From: Hymenobacter baengnokdamensis
GTDB lineage: Bacteria > Bacteroidota > Bacteroidia > Cytophagales > Hymenobacteraceae
Assembly (NCBI RefSeq): GCF_008728635.1
Contig: NZ_CP044285.1
Location: 248,001 to 312,000, forward strand
DNA: 64,000 nt
Direction of reading: 5' to 3'
The position numbers and the translations under genes are program-made. Of this stretch, positions 42,874-51,953 are shown in pieces; position 1 is the first letter of the stretch; each line of letters opens with the position of its first letter. Below the pieces are notes generated by a model. It saw nothing but the letters and a program-made list of their open reading frames with translations, was not told the origin of the DNA and ran no database searches.

Positions 42874-43341
42874 GTGTATAGCAAAGCCGAAGCCTCTCAG
42901 CTGCGCCAGGCTTTTTGGACCACCCTGGGGCAATATATGGCCCCGGTGCTCTCGGCCGACGGCCTGGCGGTCAATTGGATAAACTACAAAACGGGCCTGA
43001 AAGGCGTGCAGTTTAAGCTCGATGCCGACAATCGCCGCGCCCGCATCGGCATTGAGCTGACGCAGCCCGATGCCGGCATACGCGAGCTGTTTTACGAGCA
43101 GTTTGGGGAGTTGAAAACCCTGCTGCACGAAACGCTGGGCGAAGAATGGACCTGGGAAGCGGCCGCCACCAACGAGCACGGGCAGCCCCTAAGCCGCATC
43201 TACAAGGAGCTGGCGCCCGTCAACCTCTTCACTCGCGACGACTGGCCGGCGCTGATTTCCTTCTTCAAGCCTCGCCTCATTGCCCTGGATGAGTTCTGGA
43301 GCAGTGCGCAGTATGCCTTCGAGGAGCTGCGGGAAGGGTAG
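42874..43341 (+). CDS. DUF4268 domain protein
   Basis: A 155-residue soluble protein from a GTG at 42874 (MYSKAEASQLRQAFWTTLGQ). VNWINYKTGLKGVQFKLDAD and ARIGIELTQPD followed by FKPRLIALDEFW at the end are typical of stand-alone DUF4268 proteins; the domain also occurs attached to restriction-like proteins. Function unknown. It follows udk after 38 bp. Confidence 0.85.
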   Translation: MYSKAEASQLRQAFWTTLGQYMAPVLSADGLAVNWINYKTGLKGVQFKLDADNRRARIGIELTQPDAGIRELFYEQFGELKTLLHETLGEEWTWEAAATNEHGQPLSRIYKELAPVNLFTRDDWPALISFFKPRLIALDEFWSSAQYAFEELREG

Positions 43342-43370
43342 CAGCTACCTCTTTTTGCCTGCGCGAGTAT

Positions 43371-43402
43371 TTTGACTGCATCAGTATAATGACATAGCTT
43401 TG
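43371..43402 (+). promoter_or_regulatory. Strong Bacteroidota-type promoter of the NHL-repeat gene
   Basis: TTTG (43371-43374), 20-nt spacer, TAGCTTTG (43395-43402); both boxes match the consensus exactly. The gene starts 28 bp further on. Confidence 0.8.
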
Positions 43403-43430
43403 CGAAGTTTCTCTTTCTCTGTAGCTGTGC

Positions 43431-45797
43431 ATGAAGCATTTTTTACTTACTAGTCTTTTTCTATTTCTTGGGGCTGCACTACGTGCCCAACCTACTGTTA
43501 GCATACTAGCTGGCGGTGCGCCATTTGCTGATGGCAGTACAGGTACAGGACATTTTCAGCGGGCCAGCGGATTATATCTAGATGCGGGTGGAAACCTGCT
43601 TTTCACCGATACTTACCAGGTACGGAAGCTATCGCCAGCAGGTGTACTCTCGACCGTAGCCGGGCTACCCAGAAGTGGCGGCTTACCTGGCAGTAGCAGT
43701 ACTGCCAGCCTCGGGTTTCCCGATAAGCTTGTGGGCGATGGGGCTGGCAACTTATACGTTAGCACCCAAAAATCCCTTTTAAAGATAACGCCAACAGGAC
43801 AGATAACGCAGCTGGTAGGCGCACCGCTGCAAGCCGCTACTTGCTTTGCGCGCGATGCGGCGGGCAATTTTTATGTAGCGGAAGATTTTCCGGTTCGGCT
43901 TATTCGCAAGATTTCGGCTAGCGGCACGGTCACCACCCTGGCCGGCAATGGCTTGGCTGGTTTTCGCGATGGGCCAGTAGGCGTAGGTCGCATTAATACC
44001 CCCCACAGTATGGTGCTGGCTAGTGATGGCTATCTATACCTGGCCGACAGATGGACTATCCGGCAGATTGACCCGCAGACGGGCTACATCCGGACAATAG
44101 CGGGTGATACTGCTACCGACGGCTACCTCGACGGGCAGGGCCGGCAAGCTCGCTTTAGGGCTTTTTGCTCACTAGGCTTAGCGCCTGGCGGCAATTTGTA
44201 TGTATCTGACTACCAAAACCATTGCTTACGCATTGTAACTCCCGCTGGTGAGGTCACGACACTGGCGGGCAGCCCCACCGCTGCTGGCTATGCTGATGGT
44301 GTTGGCGCTGCGGTCCGGTTTGGCTTGCTGGGAGCGGTCACAAGCACTCCTAACGGCGATGCCTTAGTAGTAGAGGCAGGACCCAACCGCATCCGACGCA
44401 TTACGCCGGCTGGGGTAGTCAGCACTTACTTGGATTCTGCTTCCACTTTTGGCCAAGTCGACGGGCCGGCCGCCCAGGCCCGCTTCACCCGGCCGGTGCT
44501 TATGACGAATGGAACTGGGGGAAACATCCTACTTTATGAGTCTAATCAAAGTAGGAATTTTGTCACAAACGGCATAACCGGGGGTAAAATACGGCAAGTT
44601 TCGTCGACGGGCACCGTTACTACCCTATTCACTATCAGTAACCAACTTGGCTACCGCGATGGACCAGTAGCCAGCGCTAAATTCGGTCAGGGTATTGAGG
44701 GAATGGTGCAGGATGCTAACGGCAACGTTTACTTAACCGATATAGACAACAAGGCCATTCGCAAAATATCTACAACTGGTATTGTTTCTACGGTAGCGGG
44801 CGGTGACACTACCCAGCTACCCTATCAGATGACCTATCAAGATGGAGTAGGCAGGCAGGCCTACTTTGGCGAACCCGGTAGACTAGCGATTGATGCGACC
44901 GGAAACCTTTATATGTATGACTACTACTTTTATAATATCCGCAAAATAACTCCGGCTGGCGTTGTTTCAACTGTAGCCGGTTATGCGGGAGGCAGCTCCG
45001 GTCCCTCCCGCGGTATTATTGACGGCCAGGGAGCAGCTGCTGGCTTCGGACTTGTGGCCTCTATGGCAGCTACAGCCGATGGCACCCTTTATTTAGCTGA
45101 TTACAATACAGTGCGCAAAGTCAGTCCGGTGGGCCTCGTAACGACTATTGCCGGCGACCCTGTTGACTTCAATGGCGGACAAGTGGATGGAAGCGGGTCG
45201 GCAGCGCGCTTTAGCTTTGGTGGCGGTCTAGTTGCACTGGCAGTATCACCGAACGGCGTAGCTTTCGTATCAGAGTGGAATACCGGATTCAATACGCTTA
45301 TTTCACAGCAGACACGCATCCGCCAAGTGACCCCTGACGGCCGTGTTAGCACTGTAGTAGGTAGCAACGAAACAGGGTTTGTTAATGGACCAGCATTGAC
45401 TGCCGTATTTGGCAATATTACGGGCTTGGCATTTACCCCAACTGGCAACTTGGTTATAGCTGATGGCGAAAACTTCTGCCTGCGCCAATTGAGTGGCGTT
45501 TCTCTATTAGCAACGCATTCGCCAGCTACAGCTTCAGCCGGCCAGTTACTTGTATACCCTAATCCGGCAGTTAGTGGGTACTGCACTGCTATATTACCTG
45601 CTACTATAGTGGGCAAACCTGTCACCCTAACTCTGATTGATATACTGGGCCGGCCTGTGTGGCAGCGCACTTACACCAGTGCACCAGCAGCAGCTGACTT
45701 AAAGCCCGCAACTAATCTACCAGCCGGGCTATACTATCTGCGGTGCATTTCTCCCGCTGCCACTGCCATCAACAGTAGCGCAATACTGGTTCCGTAG
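43431..45797 (+). CDS. Secreted NHL-repeat protein with T9SS sorting domain
   Basis: A 788-residue exported protein: signal peptide (HFLLTSLFLFLGAALRAQ), then about eleven NHL-type blades, each with a phrase like ITPAGVVSTVAG and GLAPGGNLYVSD, forming one or two beta propellers. It ends in a type A T9SS sorting domain (LLVYPNPAVSGYCTAILPAT, then LPAGLYYLRC). It is probably displayed on the cell surface or released. The ligand is unknown. The gene is clearly AT-richer, with less biased codons, than its neighbours, which may mean recent acquisition. Confidence 0.88.
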   Translation: MKHFLLTSLFLFLGAALRAQPTVSILAGGAPFADGSTGTGHFQRASGLYLDAGGNLLFTDTYQVRKLSPAGVLSTVAGLPRSGGLPGSSSTASLGFPDKLVGDGAGNLYVSTQKSLLKITPTGQITQLVGAPLQAATCFARDAAGNFYVAEDFPVRLIRKISASGTVTTLAGNGLAGFRDGPVGVGRINTPHSMVLASDGYLYLADRWTIRQIDPQTGYIRTIAGDTATDGYLDGQGRQARFRAFCSLGLAPGGNLYVSDYQNHCLRIVTPAGEVTTLAGSPTAAGYADGVGAAVRFGLLGAVTSTPNGDALVVEAGPNRIRRITPAGVVSTYLDSASTFGQVDGPAAQARFTRPVLMTNGTGGNILLYESNQSRNFVTNGITGGKIRQVSSTGTVTTLFTISNQLGYRDGPVASAKFGQGIEGMVQDANGNVYLTDIDNKAIRKISTTGIVSTVAGGDTTQLPYQMTYQDGVGRQAYFGEPGRLAIDATGNLYMYDYYFYNIRKITPAGVVSTVAGYAGGSSGPSRGIIDGQGAAAGFGLVASMAATADGTLYLADYNTVRKVSPVGLVTTIAGDPVDFNGGQVDGSGSAARFSFGGGLVALAVSPNGVAFVSEWNTGFNTLISQQTRIRQVTPDGRVSTVVGSNETGFVNGPALTAVFGNITGLAFTPTGNLVIADGENFCLRQLSGVSLLATHSPATASAGQLLVYPNPAVSGYCTAILPATIVGKPVTLTLIDILGRPVWQRTYTSAPAAADLKPATNLPAGLYYLRCISPAATAINSSAILVP

Positions 45798-45807
45798 CCG
45801 TAAACTA

Positions 45808-45840
45808 TTGGTTCAATGTGAGCGGGCCAAGCTATATTTG
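45808..45840 (+). promoter_or_regulatory. Promoter of the small hypothetical gene at 45857
   Basis: TTG (45808-45810), 22-nt spacer, exact TATATTTG (45833-45840), 16 bp before the start codon. Confidence 0.55.
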
Positions 45841-45856
45841 TAGCCCTGCCCGAAGT

Positions 45857-46237
45857 ATGCGCTATTCCATTTCTCAGTTTCAGCACTTTCTGCGCGTGGC
45901 CCTGGTGGCCCTGCCGGTGATGCTGTTGCTGGGTCTGAACGGCCGGACAGTGAGCTTGCTGCGCCCCAGCCGCCCCACGCCCACCCAGCTGAGCGTTGCG
46001 CCCCGGGCTACGGTTATCAAGCAGCAAGTACTGCTGGAAGCAGCTTCGCCCCTGAGCAGCTACGTGGCCCCCGCCTGGGCGCTGGCCTGGCTACCGGGCA
46101 CGCTGCCAACGACCTGGCTGCCGCGCCTGGTGCGCCGCGCGGTGGCGCAGGTGCGCCTCCGTGCGCCGGGCATTAGTGTGGTGCAACTGTGCCGCCAGCG
46201 CCTACTGGCCACTACCCTGACGCCACAGGCACCCTAG
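45857..46237 (+). CDS. Hypothetical protein (126 aa)
   Basis: Not recognised. From the ATG at 45857 (MRYSISQFQHFLRVALVALP) it has one N-terminal hydrophobic segment (VALVALPVMLLLGLNG), then a basic and Ala/Leu-rich remainder (ALAWLPGTLPTTWLPRLVRR, AVAQVRLRAPG). It is likely membrane-anchored or exported. It stands between the NHL gene and secDF; an exact -7 box upstream supports expression. Confidence 0.5.
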   Translation: MRYSISQFQHFLRVALVALPVMLLLGLNGRTVSLLRPSRPTPTQLSVAPRATVIKQQVLLEAASPLSSYVAPAWALAWLPGTLPTTWLPRLVRRAVAQVRLRAPGISVVQLCRQRLLATTLTPQAP

Positions 46238-46350
46238 GTTTTCATGAGGAATTGGGAATGGGGAATAAAGAATTATCTACTGGTAATTCCTTATGCCTCC
46301 TTTCTGCTTCGCTTTTCGATTCTTCATCTCTACACTCTACTTTTTATCAG

Positions 46351-49300
46351 ATGCGTTACAAAGGACTCATTATTACGCTTACCATCATCGTTTCGGTGCT
46401 GTGCGCGTACTTTCTCTTCTTCACCTACGTTTCGCGGGGCGTGCAGCAGAAGGCGGTTAACTACGCCACGCACAACGGCCAGCTCGACGAAACCAAGCGT
46501 CAGCACTACCTCGACTCGGTATGGCGGGCGCCGGTGTTTGGCTCGTATACCTACCGCGATGTGAAGCAGAGCGAGCTGGGCCTGGGCCTTGACCTGAAGG
46601 GCGGCATGCACGTAACCCTGGAGGTTTCGCCCGTGGAAATTGTGCGGGCTATGGCCGGCAACTCAAAAGACCCGGCTTTCAATAAAGCCCTGGCGCTGGC
46701 TCAGGAGCGCCAGAAAACCAACTCCGGCACGGCCTTCACCACGCTGTTTTACCAGGCCTACCAGGAAACGGCACCCGGCGTACCGCTGAACCGCATTTTC
46801 GCTAACTCAGTCAATAAAGACCGCAAAATTGACCTCAACAGCTCAGACAGCAAGGTGCTGTCGGCTATCAATAAGGAAGAGGAAGACGCTATTGGCCGCT
46901 CGTTCGACATTCTGCGCAAGCGCGTGGATAAGTTTGGGGTAAACCAGCCCAACATTCAGCGCGTGAAGGGCACCGGCCGCATTCAGGTAGAACTGCCGGG
47001 CGTAGATAACCCCGACCGCGTGCGTAAGCTGCTGCAAGGCCAGGCCAAGCTCGAATTCTACGAAGTATGGCCCCAGAATGAGATTACGCCCTACCTTGCT
47101 CAGCTCGACCAGGTGTTGACGGCCAAGGAAAAAGCCGCTACCAGCGCTCCGGCCAAAGCCGTAAGCAAAGCTGACTCGACCATTGCCGCTGCTGGTGGCG
47201 CCAAAGGAGCTCAAAAAGATACCACTTCGCTGGCGGCCCAGCTGGCCAAGAAGGCGCCGGCCGGCAAGGCTAAAACTGACTCTACGGCCGCCGCTCAGAA
47301 AGGTGGTGTGCTGGCCCGCCTGCTCACCATGCCCGGCACGCTTGGCGTGAACCTGCGCGACACGGCCCAGATGAACCGCGTGCTGCACTCGGAAGAAGCC
47401 CGCAGCATTCTGCCCCCCAACGTAGCCTTGCTGTATACCAATAAGCCGATTGACGCCAATGGCCAGCAGTTTTTGCGCCTGGTAGCCGTGAAGAAAGACC
47501 GGACCGGCGCCATTGCCGCGCCCATTGGCGGCGAGGTAGTGAGCGATGCGCGCCAGGACTATGACCAGACCGGCCGCCCCGAGGTAAGCATGAGCATGAA
47601 CCCTACCGGGGCGCGCAAGTGGCAGAAAATGACCGGGGCCAACATCGGCAAGCAGGTAGCCGTGGTGCTCGACGACGTGGTGTACTCCGACCCCGTGGTA
47701 CAGAGCGAAATCTCGGGTGGCAATACCAGCATCTCGGGCAACTTCAGCATCGACGAAGCCCAGGACCTGGCCCAGGTACTGAAAGCCGGTAAGCTGCCCG
47801 CCCCGACCCGCATCGTGGAAGAAGCCGTAGTAGGCCCCTCGCTCGGTAAGGAAGCCATCAACCAGGGTTTGTACTCGTCGCTGGCCGGCCTGCTGATTAT
47901 TATGGTCTTTATGGCCATGTACTACGGCCGCGCCGGCCTCGTGGCCGATGCCGCTCTGCTCTTCAATATGTTCCTGATTCTGGGCGTGCTGGCGCAGTTT
48001 AGCACGGCGCTCACGCTCCCTGGCATTGCCGGCCTGATTCTGGTAATTGCCTCCTCGGTAGATGCCAACGTACTGATTTTCGAGCGTATCCGCGAAGAGC
48101 TGGACCACGGCCACTCGCTGCATGATGCCGTAAACGCCGGCTACAACCGCGCTTTCTCGGCCATCTTCGACTCGAACGTGACCACCATGCTCATCGCCAT
48201 CATCCTGGGCTTCTTCGGCACGGGCCCGGTGCAGAGCTTTGCCGTCACGCTGGGTATTGGTGTGCTCACCTCGTTCCTGTCGGCCGTGTACGTATCGCGC
48301 CTCATCATCGAGTTCCTGATTAAGGGCAAAACGACGAGCGCTATTACCTTCTCGACCTTCCTCTCGCGCCACCTGTTCAAGAACCTGAACTTCGACATCG
48401 TGGGCAAGCGCAAAATCGCCTACGCTTTCTCGACCATCGTTATCGTCACGGGCTTCGTGCTGATGTACCTGCAAGGTGGCCCCAACCTGGGCGTTGACTT
48501 TGAAGGGGGCCGCGCCTACGTCGTCGATTTCAACAAGCCGATGGTGGCTTCGGATGTCCGGACCGCGCTGGAGCCGGCTTTTAAGAACACCGGCCTCGAA
48601 GTAAAGCAGTATGGCAACCCCGACCGCCTGCGCATCACGACCAGCTACCTGGCCGAAGATGAAAGCCAGACGGCCGACAAAACCGTGGCCGACGCCCTGA
48701 ATCAGGGCCTGAGCAAATACGCGGCCGATGCACCGGCTATCAAATCGACATCCAAAGTAGGCGCCACCATTGCCGACGACATCAAGCGCACCTCGTTCCT
48801 GAGTTTGGCGCTTACGCTGCTCGGCATCTTCGTGTACGTACTTTTCCGCTTCGAGAAGTGGCAGTATTCGATGGCCGCCGTTATCGCGCTGTTCCACGAT
48901 GCGCTGCTGGTTATTGCCTCCTACCCCATCGCCCGCGCCTTCGGGGCCAACTACGAGATGGACCAGATTTTTGTGGCCGCGGTACTCTCCATTATCGGCT
49001 TCTCGATGAACGACACGGTAGTTATCTACGACCGGGTGCGGGAGTACCTGCGCGAAAACCCCAAGCTGACCTTCGCCCAGGTAGTAAACCCGGCCCTGAA
49101 CTCGACGTTCTCGCGCACTATGATTACGTTTACCACCGTGTTTCTGGTAGTGCTGGTGCTCTACATTTTCGGGGGCGAAACGCTGCGCTCGTTCTCGTTT
49201 GCCATGATAATCGGTATCATCTTCGGCACGTACTCGTCGCTGTTCATCGCCACGCCTATTATTCTCGATACGTATGGCCGCCAGGAAGAGCGCGAGCGCA

Positions 49301-49371
49301 AAGCCGCTGGCGAAGACGTTACCAGCCTGCCCGGCGATGCGCCCAAGCTGAGCACGGCTACTACTATTTAA
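46351..49371 (+). CDS. secDF: Protein translocase SecDF (fused)
   Basis: About 1006 residues. Start at the ATG 46351 (MRYKGLIITLTIIVSVLCAY); upstream codons are not family sequence. The SecD half has LGLDLKGGMHVTLEV, the large periplasmic domain, and helices with SSVDANVLIFERIREEL; the SecF half begins near FDIVGKRKIAYAFS and contains GGPNLGVDFEGGRAYVVDF and FSMNDTVVIYDRVREYL. In the SecD periplasmic part there is an Ala/Lys/Ser/Thr-rich insert near residues 255-325. The protein uses the proton gradient to help SecYEG export. Confidence 0.95.
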   Translation: MRYKGLIITLTIIVSVLCAYFLFFTYVSRGVQQKAVNYATHNGQLDETKRQHYLDSVWRAPVFGSYTYRDVKQSELGLGLDLKGGMHVTLEVSPVEIVRAMAGNSKDPAFNKALALAQERQKTNSGTAFTTLFYQAYQETAPGVPLNRIFANSVNKDRKIDLNSSDSKVLSAINKEEEDAIGRSFDILRKRVDKFGVNQPNIQRVKGTGRIQVELPGVDNPDRVRKLLQGQAKLEFYEVWPQNEITPYLAQLDQVLTAKEKAATSAPAKAVSKADSTIAAAGGAKGAQKDTTSLAAQLAKKAPAGKAKTDSTAAAQKGGVLARLLTMPGTLGVNLRDTAQMNRVLHSEEARSILPPNVALLYTNKPIDANGQQFLRLVAVKKDRTGAIAAPIGGEVVSDARQDYDQTGRPEVSMSMNPTGARKWQKMTGANIGKQVAVVLDDVVYSDPVVQSEISGGNTSISGNFSIDEAQDLAQVLKAGKLPAPTRIVEEAVVGPSLGKEAINQGLYSSLAGLLIIMVFMAMYYGRAGLVADAALLFNMFLILGVLAQFSTALTLPGIAGLILVIASSVDANVLIFERIREELDHGHSLHDAVNAGYNRAFSAIFDSNVTTMLIAIILGFFGTGPVQSFAVTLGIGVLTSFLSAVYVSRLIIEFLIKGKTTSAITFSTFLSRHLFKNLNFDIVGKRKIAYAFSTIVIVTGFVLMYLQGGPNLGVDFEGGRAYVVDFNKPMVASDVRTALEPAFKNTGLEVKQYGNPDRLRITTSYLAEDESQTADKTVADALNQGLSKYAADAPAIKSTSKVGATIADDIKRTSFLSLALTLLGIFVYVLFRFEKWQYSMAAVIALFHDALLVIASYPIARAFGANYEMDQIFVAAVLSIIGFSMNDTVVIYDRVREYLRENPKLTFAQVVNPALNSTFSRTMITFTTVFLVVLVLYIFGGETLRSFSFAMIIGIIFGTYSSLFIATPIILDTYGRQEERERKAAGEDVTSLPGDAPKLSTATTI

Positions 49372-49390
49372 AACATAGCGCTTATTAAAT

Positions 49391-49427
49391 ATTAAAAAGG
49401 CCCGGCTTTGCAGCCGGGCCTTTTTAA
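49391..49427. terminator. Strong bidirectional terminator after secDF
   Basis: A 17-bp perfect stem (ATTAAAAAGGCCCGGCT, TTGC, AGCCGGGCCTTTTTAAT) located 20 bp past the secDF stop. Confidence 0.92.
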
Positions 49428-49477
49428 TATTTTAAGGATAAAGCCATAGTCTGCCCGGCTGACAACTATAAAGTCGC

Positions 49478-49633
49478 ATGGGGAACGAACATTATCTGAA
49501 AACGGTGGTTGAGATTATCGGTCAGTTTACACAGCTAAAAGCGGTGATGGGCGAAAACAAAAAGTTTTCGGAGAGCTCAAACCTAGTTTTGCCGGCAAGC
49601 GTAGGTTGGCAGCAGCCTAAAAGGCTTAGCTAA
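49478..49633 (+). CDS. Possible 51-residue ORF
   Basis: ATG at 49478 gives MGNEHYLKTVVEIIGQFTQL followed by a polar tail ending WQQPKRLS. No family is recognised. It could be a decayed gene start or chance; the sequence here is AT-richer than the genes around it. Confidence 0.2.
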   Translation: MGNEHYLKTVVEIIGQFTQLKAVMGENKKFSESSNLVLPASVGWQQPKRLS

Positions 49634-49754
49634 TTTTTATATAAAGCTATTTTTAACGCAATTGCCTCCGCTAAAGACCAGCTTTTCGCTAAAGTGTAGC
49701 CCAGCCAAGACGAATACCCAGCCCCTGGATTGCCTGGCAGCTACCAGTAAAGAC
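49634..49754. other. AT-rich intergenic sequence
   Basis: No open frame, hairpin or known site was seen in this part of the 49428-49838 gap, other than the promoter listed next. Confidence 0.35.
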
Positions 49755-49786
49755 TTGATTTACTAGTGGTTTACAGCGTATCTTTC
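49755..49786 (+). promoter_or_regulatory. Promoter of the cytochrome c-like/YceI/DUF5777 cluster
   Basis: TTG (49755-49757), 21-nt spacer, TATCTTTC (49779-49786, one base off TAnnTTTG). The first gene begins 52 bp later. Confidence 0.5.
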
Positions 49787-49838
49787 CAAAGCCATTTCGC
49801 TTAACTATTACCTTGTTCCTACTAAATTTTTACTTTTT

Positions 49839-50270
49839 GTGAAATTATTTACTTTGCGGGCCAATACCCTCCGCCTGTTTGGCGTGGTAGCCGCTTTTGC
49901 CGGGCTGCTCTCAGCCTGTTCCTACACGCGCATAGCGCCCGAAGGCTGCACAACGACCTACAAGGACGTTAGCTATGCGAAAGATGTGGTGCCTATCTTC
50001 AAGTCAAACTGCTACCGGTGCCACGATGCGGCCCACTACCAGATTCCGTTTCCCAACGGCGCATCGAGCGCCATGAACATGGAATCGTTTTCATCGGTAA
50101 GCGCCTGGACTTCCCCAACTACCGGCATCGGTGGGGTGAGCTACATGGTAGGCTGCATCCGGCACGACTCGGGTTTTAACCCCATGCCTTACGATGGCAA
50201 TGGGCAGCTGGACGCCTGCCAGGTTGCACTTATTAAAACGTGGGTTGATGAGGGAGCTAAAAACAACTAG
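49839..50270 (+). CDS. Cytochrome c-like lipoprotein
   Basis: A 143-residue protein with a GTG start, a lipoprotein signal (FAGLLSAC, Cys27) and one haem c motif, FKSNCYRCHDAAH (Cys58, Cys61, His62). DVVPIFKSNCYRCH is the usual opening of short single-haem domains in Bacteroidota. It may pass electrons in the periplasm. It is followed by YceI and DUF5777 genes on the same strand with short gaps, a grouping that suggests a shared envelope or respiratory task. Confidence 0.8.
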   Translation: MKLFTLRANTLRLFGVVAAFAGLLSACSYTRIAPEGCTTTYKDVSYAKDVVPIFKSNCYRCHDAAHYQIPFPNGASSAMNMESFSSVSAWTSPTTGIGGVSYMVGCIRHDSGFNPMPYDGNGQLDACQVALIKTWVDEGAKNN

Positions 50271-50320
50271 CCTCCGCTGATGCTCTCCTCTTCTTCTTTT
50301 CTTACCCTATTCACTTGGAT

Positions 50321-50929
50321 ATGACAAAACTAATACCAAGTGTGGGGCGTCTGGGCATCCTGTTGGCCTGGCTACTGCTGGGGCTGGGAAGCCCCGGGCG
50401 GGCCTGGGCGCAGGGTAAATTTATGACCAGGGCCGGCCACATCTCCTTTTTTTCAGCCTCCATTATGGAGGATATTGAAGCCCGCAACGATAAGGTAGCG
50501 GCCGTATTTGACCTGGCTACCGGGCAAATAGCCTTTTCGGTGCCCATTCACGAGTTTCAGTTTAAGCGCACCCTCATGCAGGAGCACTTCAACGAGAACT
50601 ACATGGAATCGGAAAAATTTCCGAAGGCCACTTTTACCGGCCAGATTAACAATGCCGCCCAGGTGCTGAAACAGCTGCCGACGGCCACGCAGACGGTAGA
50701 GGCCGAAGGTAACCTTACGATGCACGGCGTGACGCACAAAGTACTGGTTACGGGCACCCTGCAAGTGCGCGATGGCCAGCTGGTGGTATTCGCCTACTTC
50801 AACGTGGCCCCGGCCGACTTTTCCATCGACATCCCACTGCTGGTGCGCGAGCACATTGCCAAGTCGGTGAGCGTGCGCATCAACCTCACCTGCGATGCGG
50901 TTTCGCCCGCGCTGGTATCCCAACCTTAA
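50321..50929 (+). CDS. YceI family protein
   Basis: A 202-residue lipocalin-like exported protein. Signal peptide LGILLAWLLLGLGSPGRAWA; the mature part starts with GKFMTRAGHISFFSASIMED and has FNENYMESEKFPKATFTGQI and GNLTMHGVTHKVLVTGTL, the YceI hallmarks. YceI proteins bind isoprenoid-like lipids in a beta barrel. The ATG at 50321 is chosen; a TTG six bases upstream is in frame. Confidence 0.9.
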   Translation: MTKLIPSVGRLGILLAWLLLGLGSPGRAWAQGKFMTRAGHISFFSASIMEDIEARNDKVAAVFDLATGQIAFSVPIHEFQFKRTLMQEHFNENYMESEKFPKATFTGQINNAAQVLKQLPTATQTVEAEGNLTMHGVTHKVLVTGTLQVRDGQLVVFAYFNVAPADFSIDIPLLVREHIAKSVSVRINLTCDAVSPALVSQP

Positions 50930-50950
50930 CTTTTAAGTAGTCACTATTTT

Positions 50951-51871
50951 ATGAAGCAACTCCTTACACTTTTCAGCCGCGTTTCCCTGCTGAGCCTGCT
51001 GCTGGCAGTCTGGGCCGCGCCGGCGGCTCACGCGCAGGGCGACCTGCTGGGACAGCTCGATGCCGAAAGCAAAAAAGATGCTCCCAACGAGCTGGTAGAT
51101 GCTACCTTTAAAAGCACCCGGCTTATCAATGGCCATACCGTGCAAACGCCCGGCGAAGGCACCCTCGTATTTCTGATTGAGCACCGCATCGGGCCGTTAA
51201 ACAGCGGAGCCTATAATTTTTACGGCCTCGACCAGGCCAAGATGCGCCTGGCCCTGGAGTACGCTATCAACGACCGCCTGGAGATTGGCTTAGGGCGTTC
51301 GACCCTCGATAAAACCGTCGATGGGTTCGTAAAGCTCCGCGCGCTGCGGCAGAGCACCGGGGCCCATGCAATGCCGGTTTCGGTAACGCTGTTTGCCTCT
51401 TCGGCTGTTACTACCCTGCATTACGACGATAATATCGACCACACGTTCAGCCTGCGCTCAACGTATAGCTACCAGGCCCTGATTGCCCGTAAGTTCAGCA
51501 CCGATTTTTCGCTGCAGTTTATGCCAACGCTCATTCACCGCAACCTGGTGATGAATGAAGGCCCGAAAAATGACATCTACGCGCTGGGAGTTGGGGGCCG
51601 CTACAAGCTTACCAAGCGCTTCTCGCTCAACGCCGAATACTACTACAACTTTGACCAATACACCAGAGACCACTTCCAGAACTCGCTGGCCCTGGGTGTA
51701 GATATTGAAACCGGCGGCCACATCTTTCAGCTGATGCTGACCAACGCGCAGGGCATGATTGAAAAGCAGTTTATCGGCGAAACGAACGACAACTTCTTCA
51801 AGGGAGGCATTTATTTCGGCTTTAACATCAACCGCAACTTTACGGTGAAGCAGCGGCGCCACAAGATGTAG
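50951..51871 (+). CDS. DUF5777 family beta-barrel protein
   Basis: A 306-residue exported protein with signal peptide (LLSLLLAVWAAPAAHAQ) and a beta-rich mature part: TRLINGHTVQTPGEGTLVFL, IEHRIGPLNSGAYNFYGLDQ, and barrel-like strands ending ISFGFNINRNFTV-like (YFGFNINRNFTVKQRRHKM). It is likely an outer-membrane barrel; function unknown. It is 21 bp after the YceI gene and ends just before a strong terminator, so it closes the cluster. Confidence 0.85.
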   Translation: MKQLLTLFSRVSLLSLLLAVWAAPAAHAQGDLLGQLDAESKKDAPNELVDATFKSTRLINGHTVQTPGEGTLVFLIEHRIGPLNSGAYNFYGLDQAKMRLALEYAINDRLEIGLGRSTLDKTVDGFVKLRALRQSTGAHAMPVSVTLFASSAVTTLHYDDNIDHTFSLRSTYSYQALIARKFSTDFSLQFMPTLIHRNLVMNEGPKNDIYALGVGGRYKLTKRFSLNAEYYYNFDQYTRDHFQNSLALGVDIETGGHIFQLMLTNAQGMIEKQFIGETNDNFFKGGIYFGFNINRNFTVKQRRHKM

Positions 51872-51893
51872 CCTTGGGGTGCAGTAGCTTATA

Positions 51894-51938
51894 AAAAGGG
51901 GCGTCCGGCTATTAATTAAGCCGGACGCCCCTTTTTTT
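51894..51938. terminator. Bidirectional intrinsic terminator
   Basis: AAAAGGGGCGTCCGGCT, an 8-nt loop attaatta, AGCCGGACGCCCCTTTT. It separates the convergent DUF5777 and NifU-like genes. Confidence 0.92.
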
Positions 51939-51953
51939 TATATTCAAAAAATA

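Noticed and set aside
47125..47320. Ala/Lys/Ser-rich insert in SecDF as a foreign insertion
   Set aside because: As far as I recall, Bacteroidota SecDF proteins often carry variable low-complexity inserts in this periplasmic region; frame and composition are continuous.
46843..48897. Very long open frame antisense to secDF
   Set aside because: A typical high-GC shadow frame; the sense strand has unambiguous SecDF motifs across the same bases.
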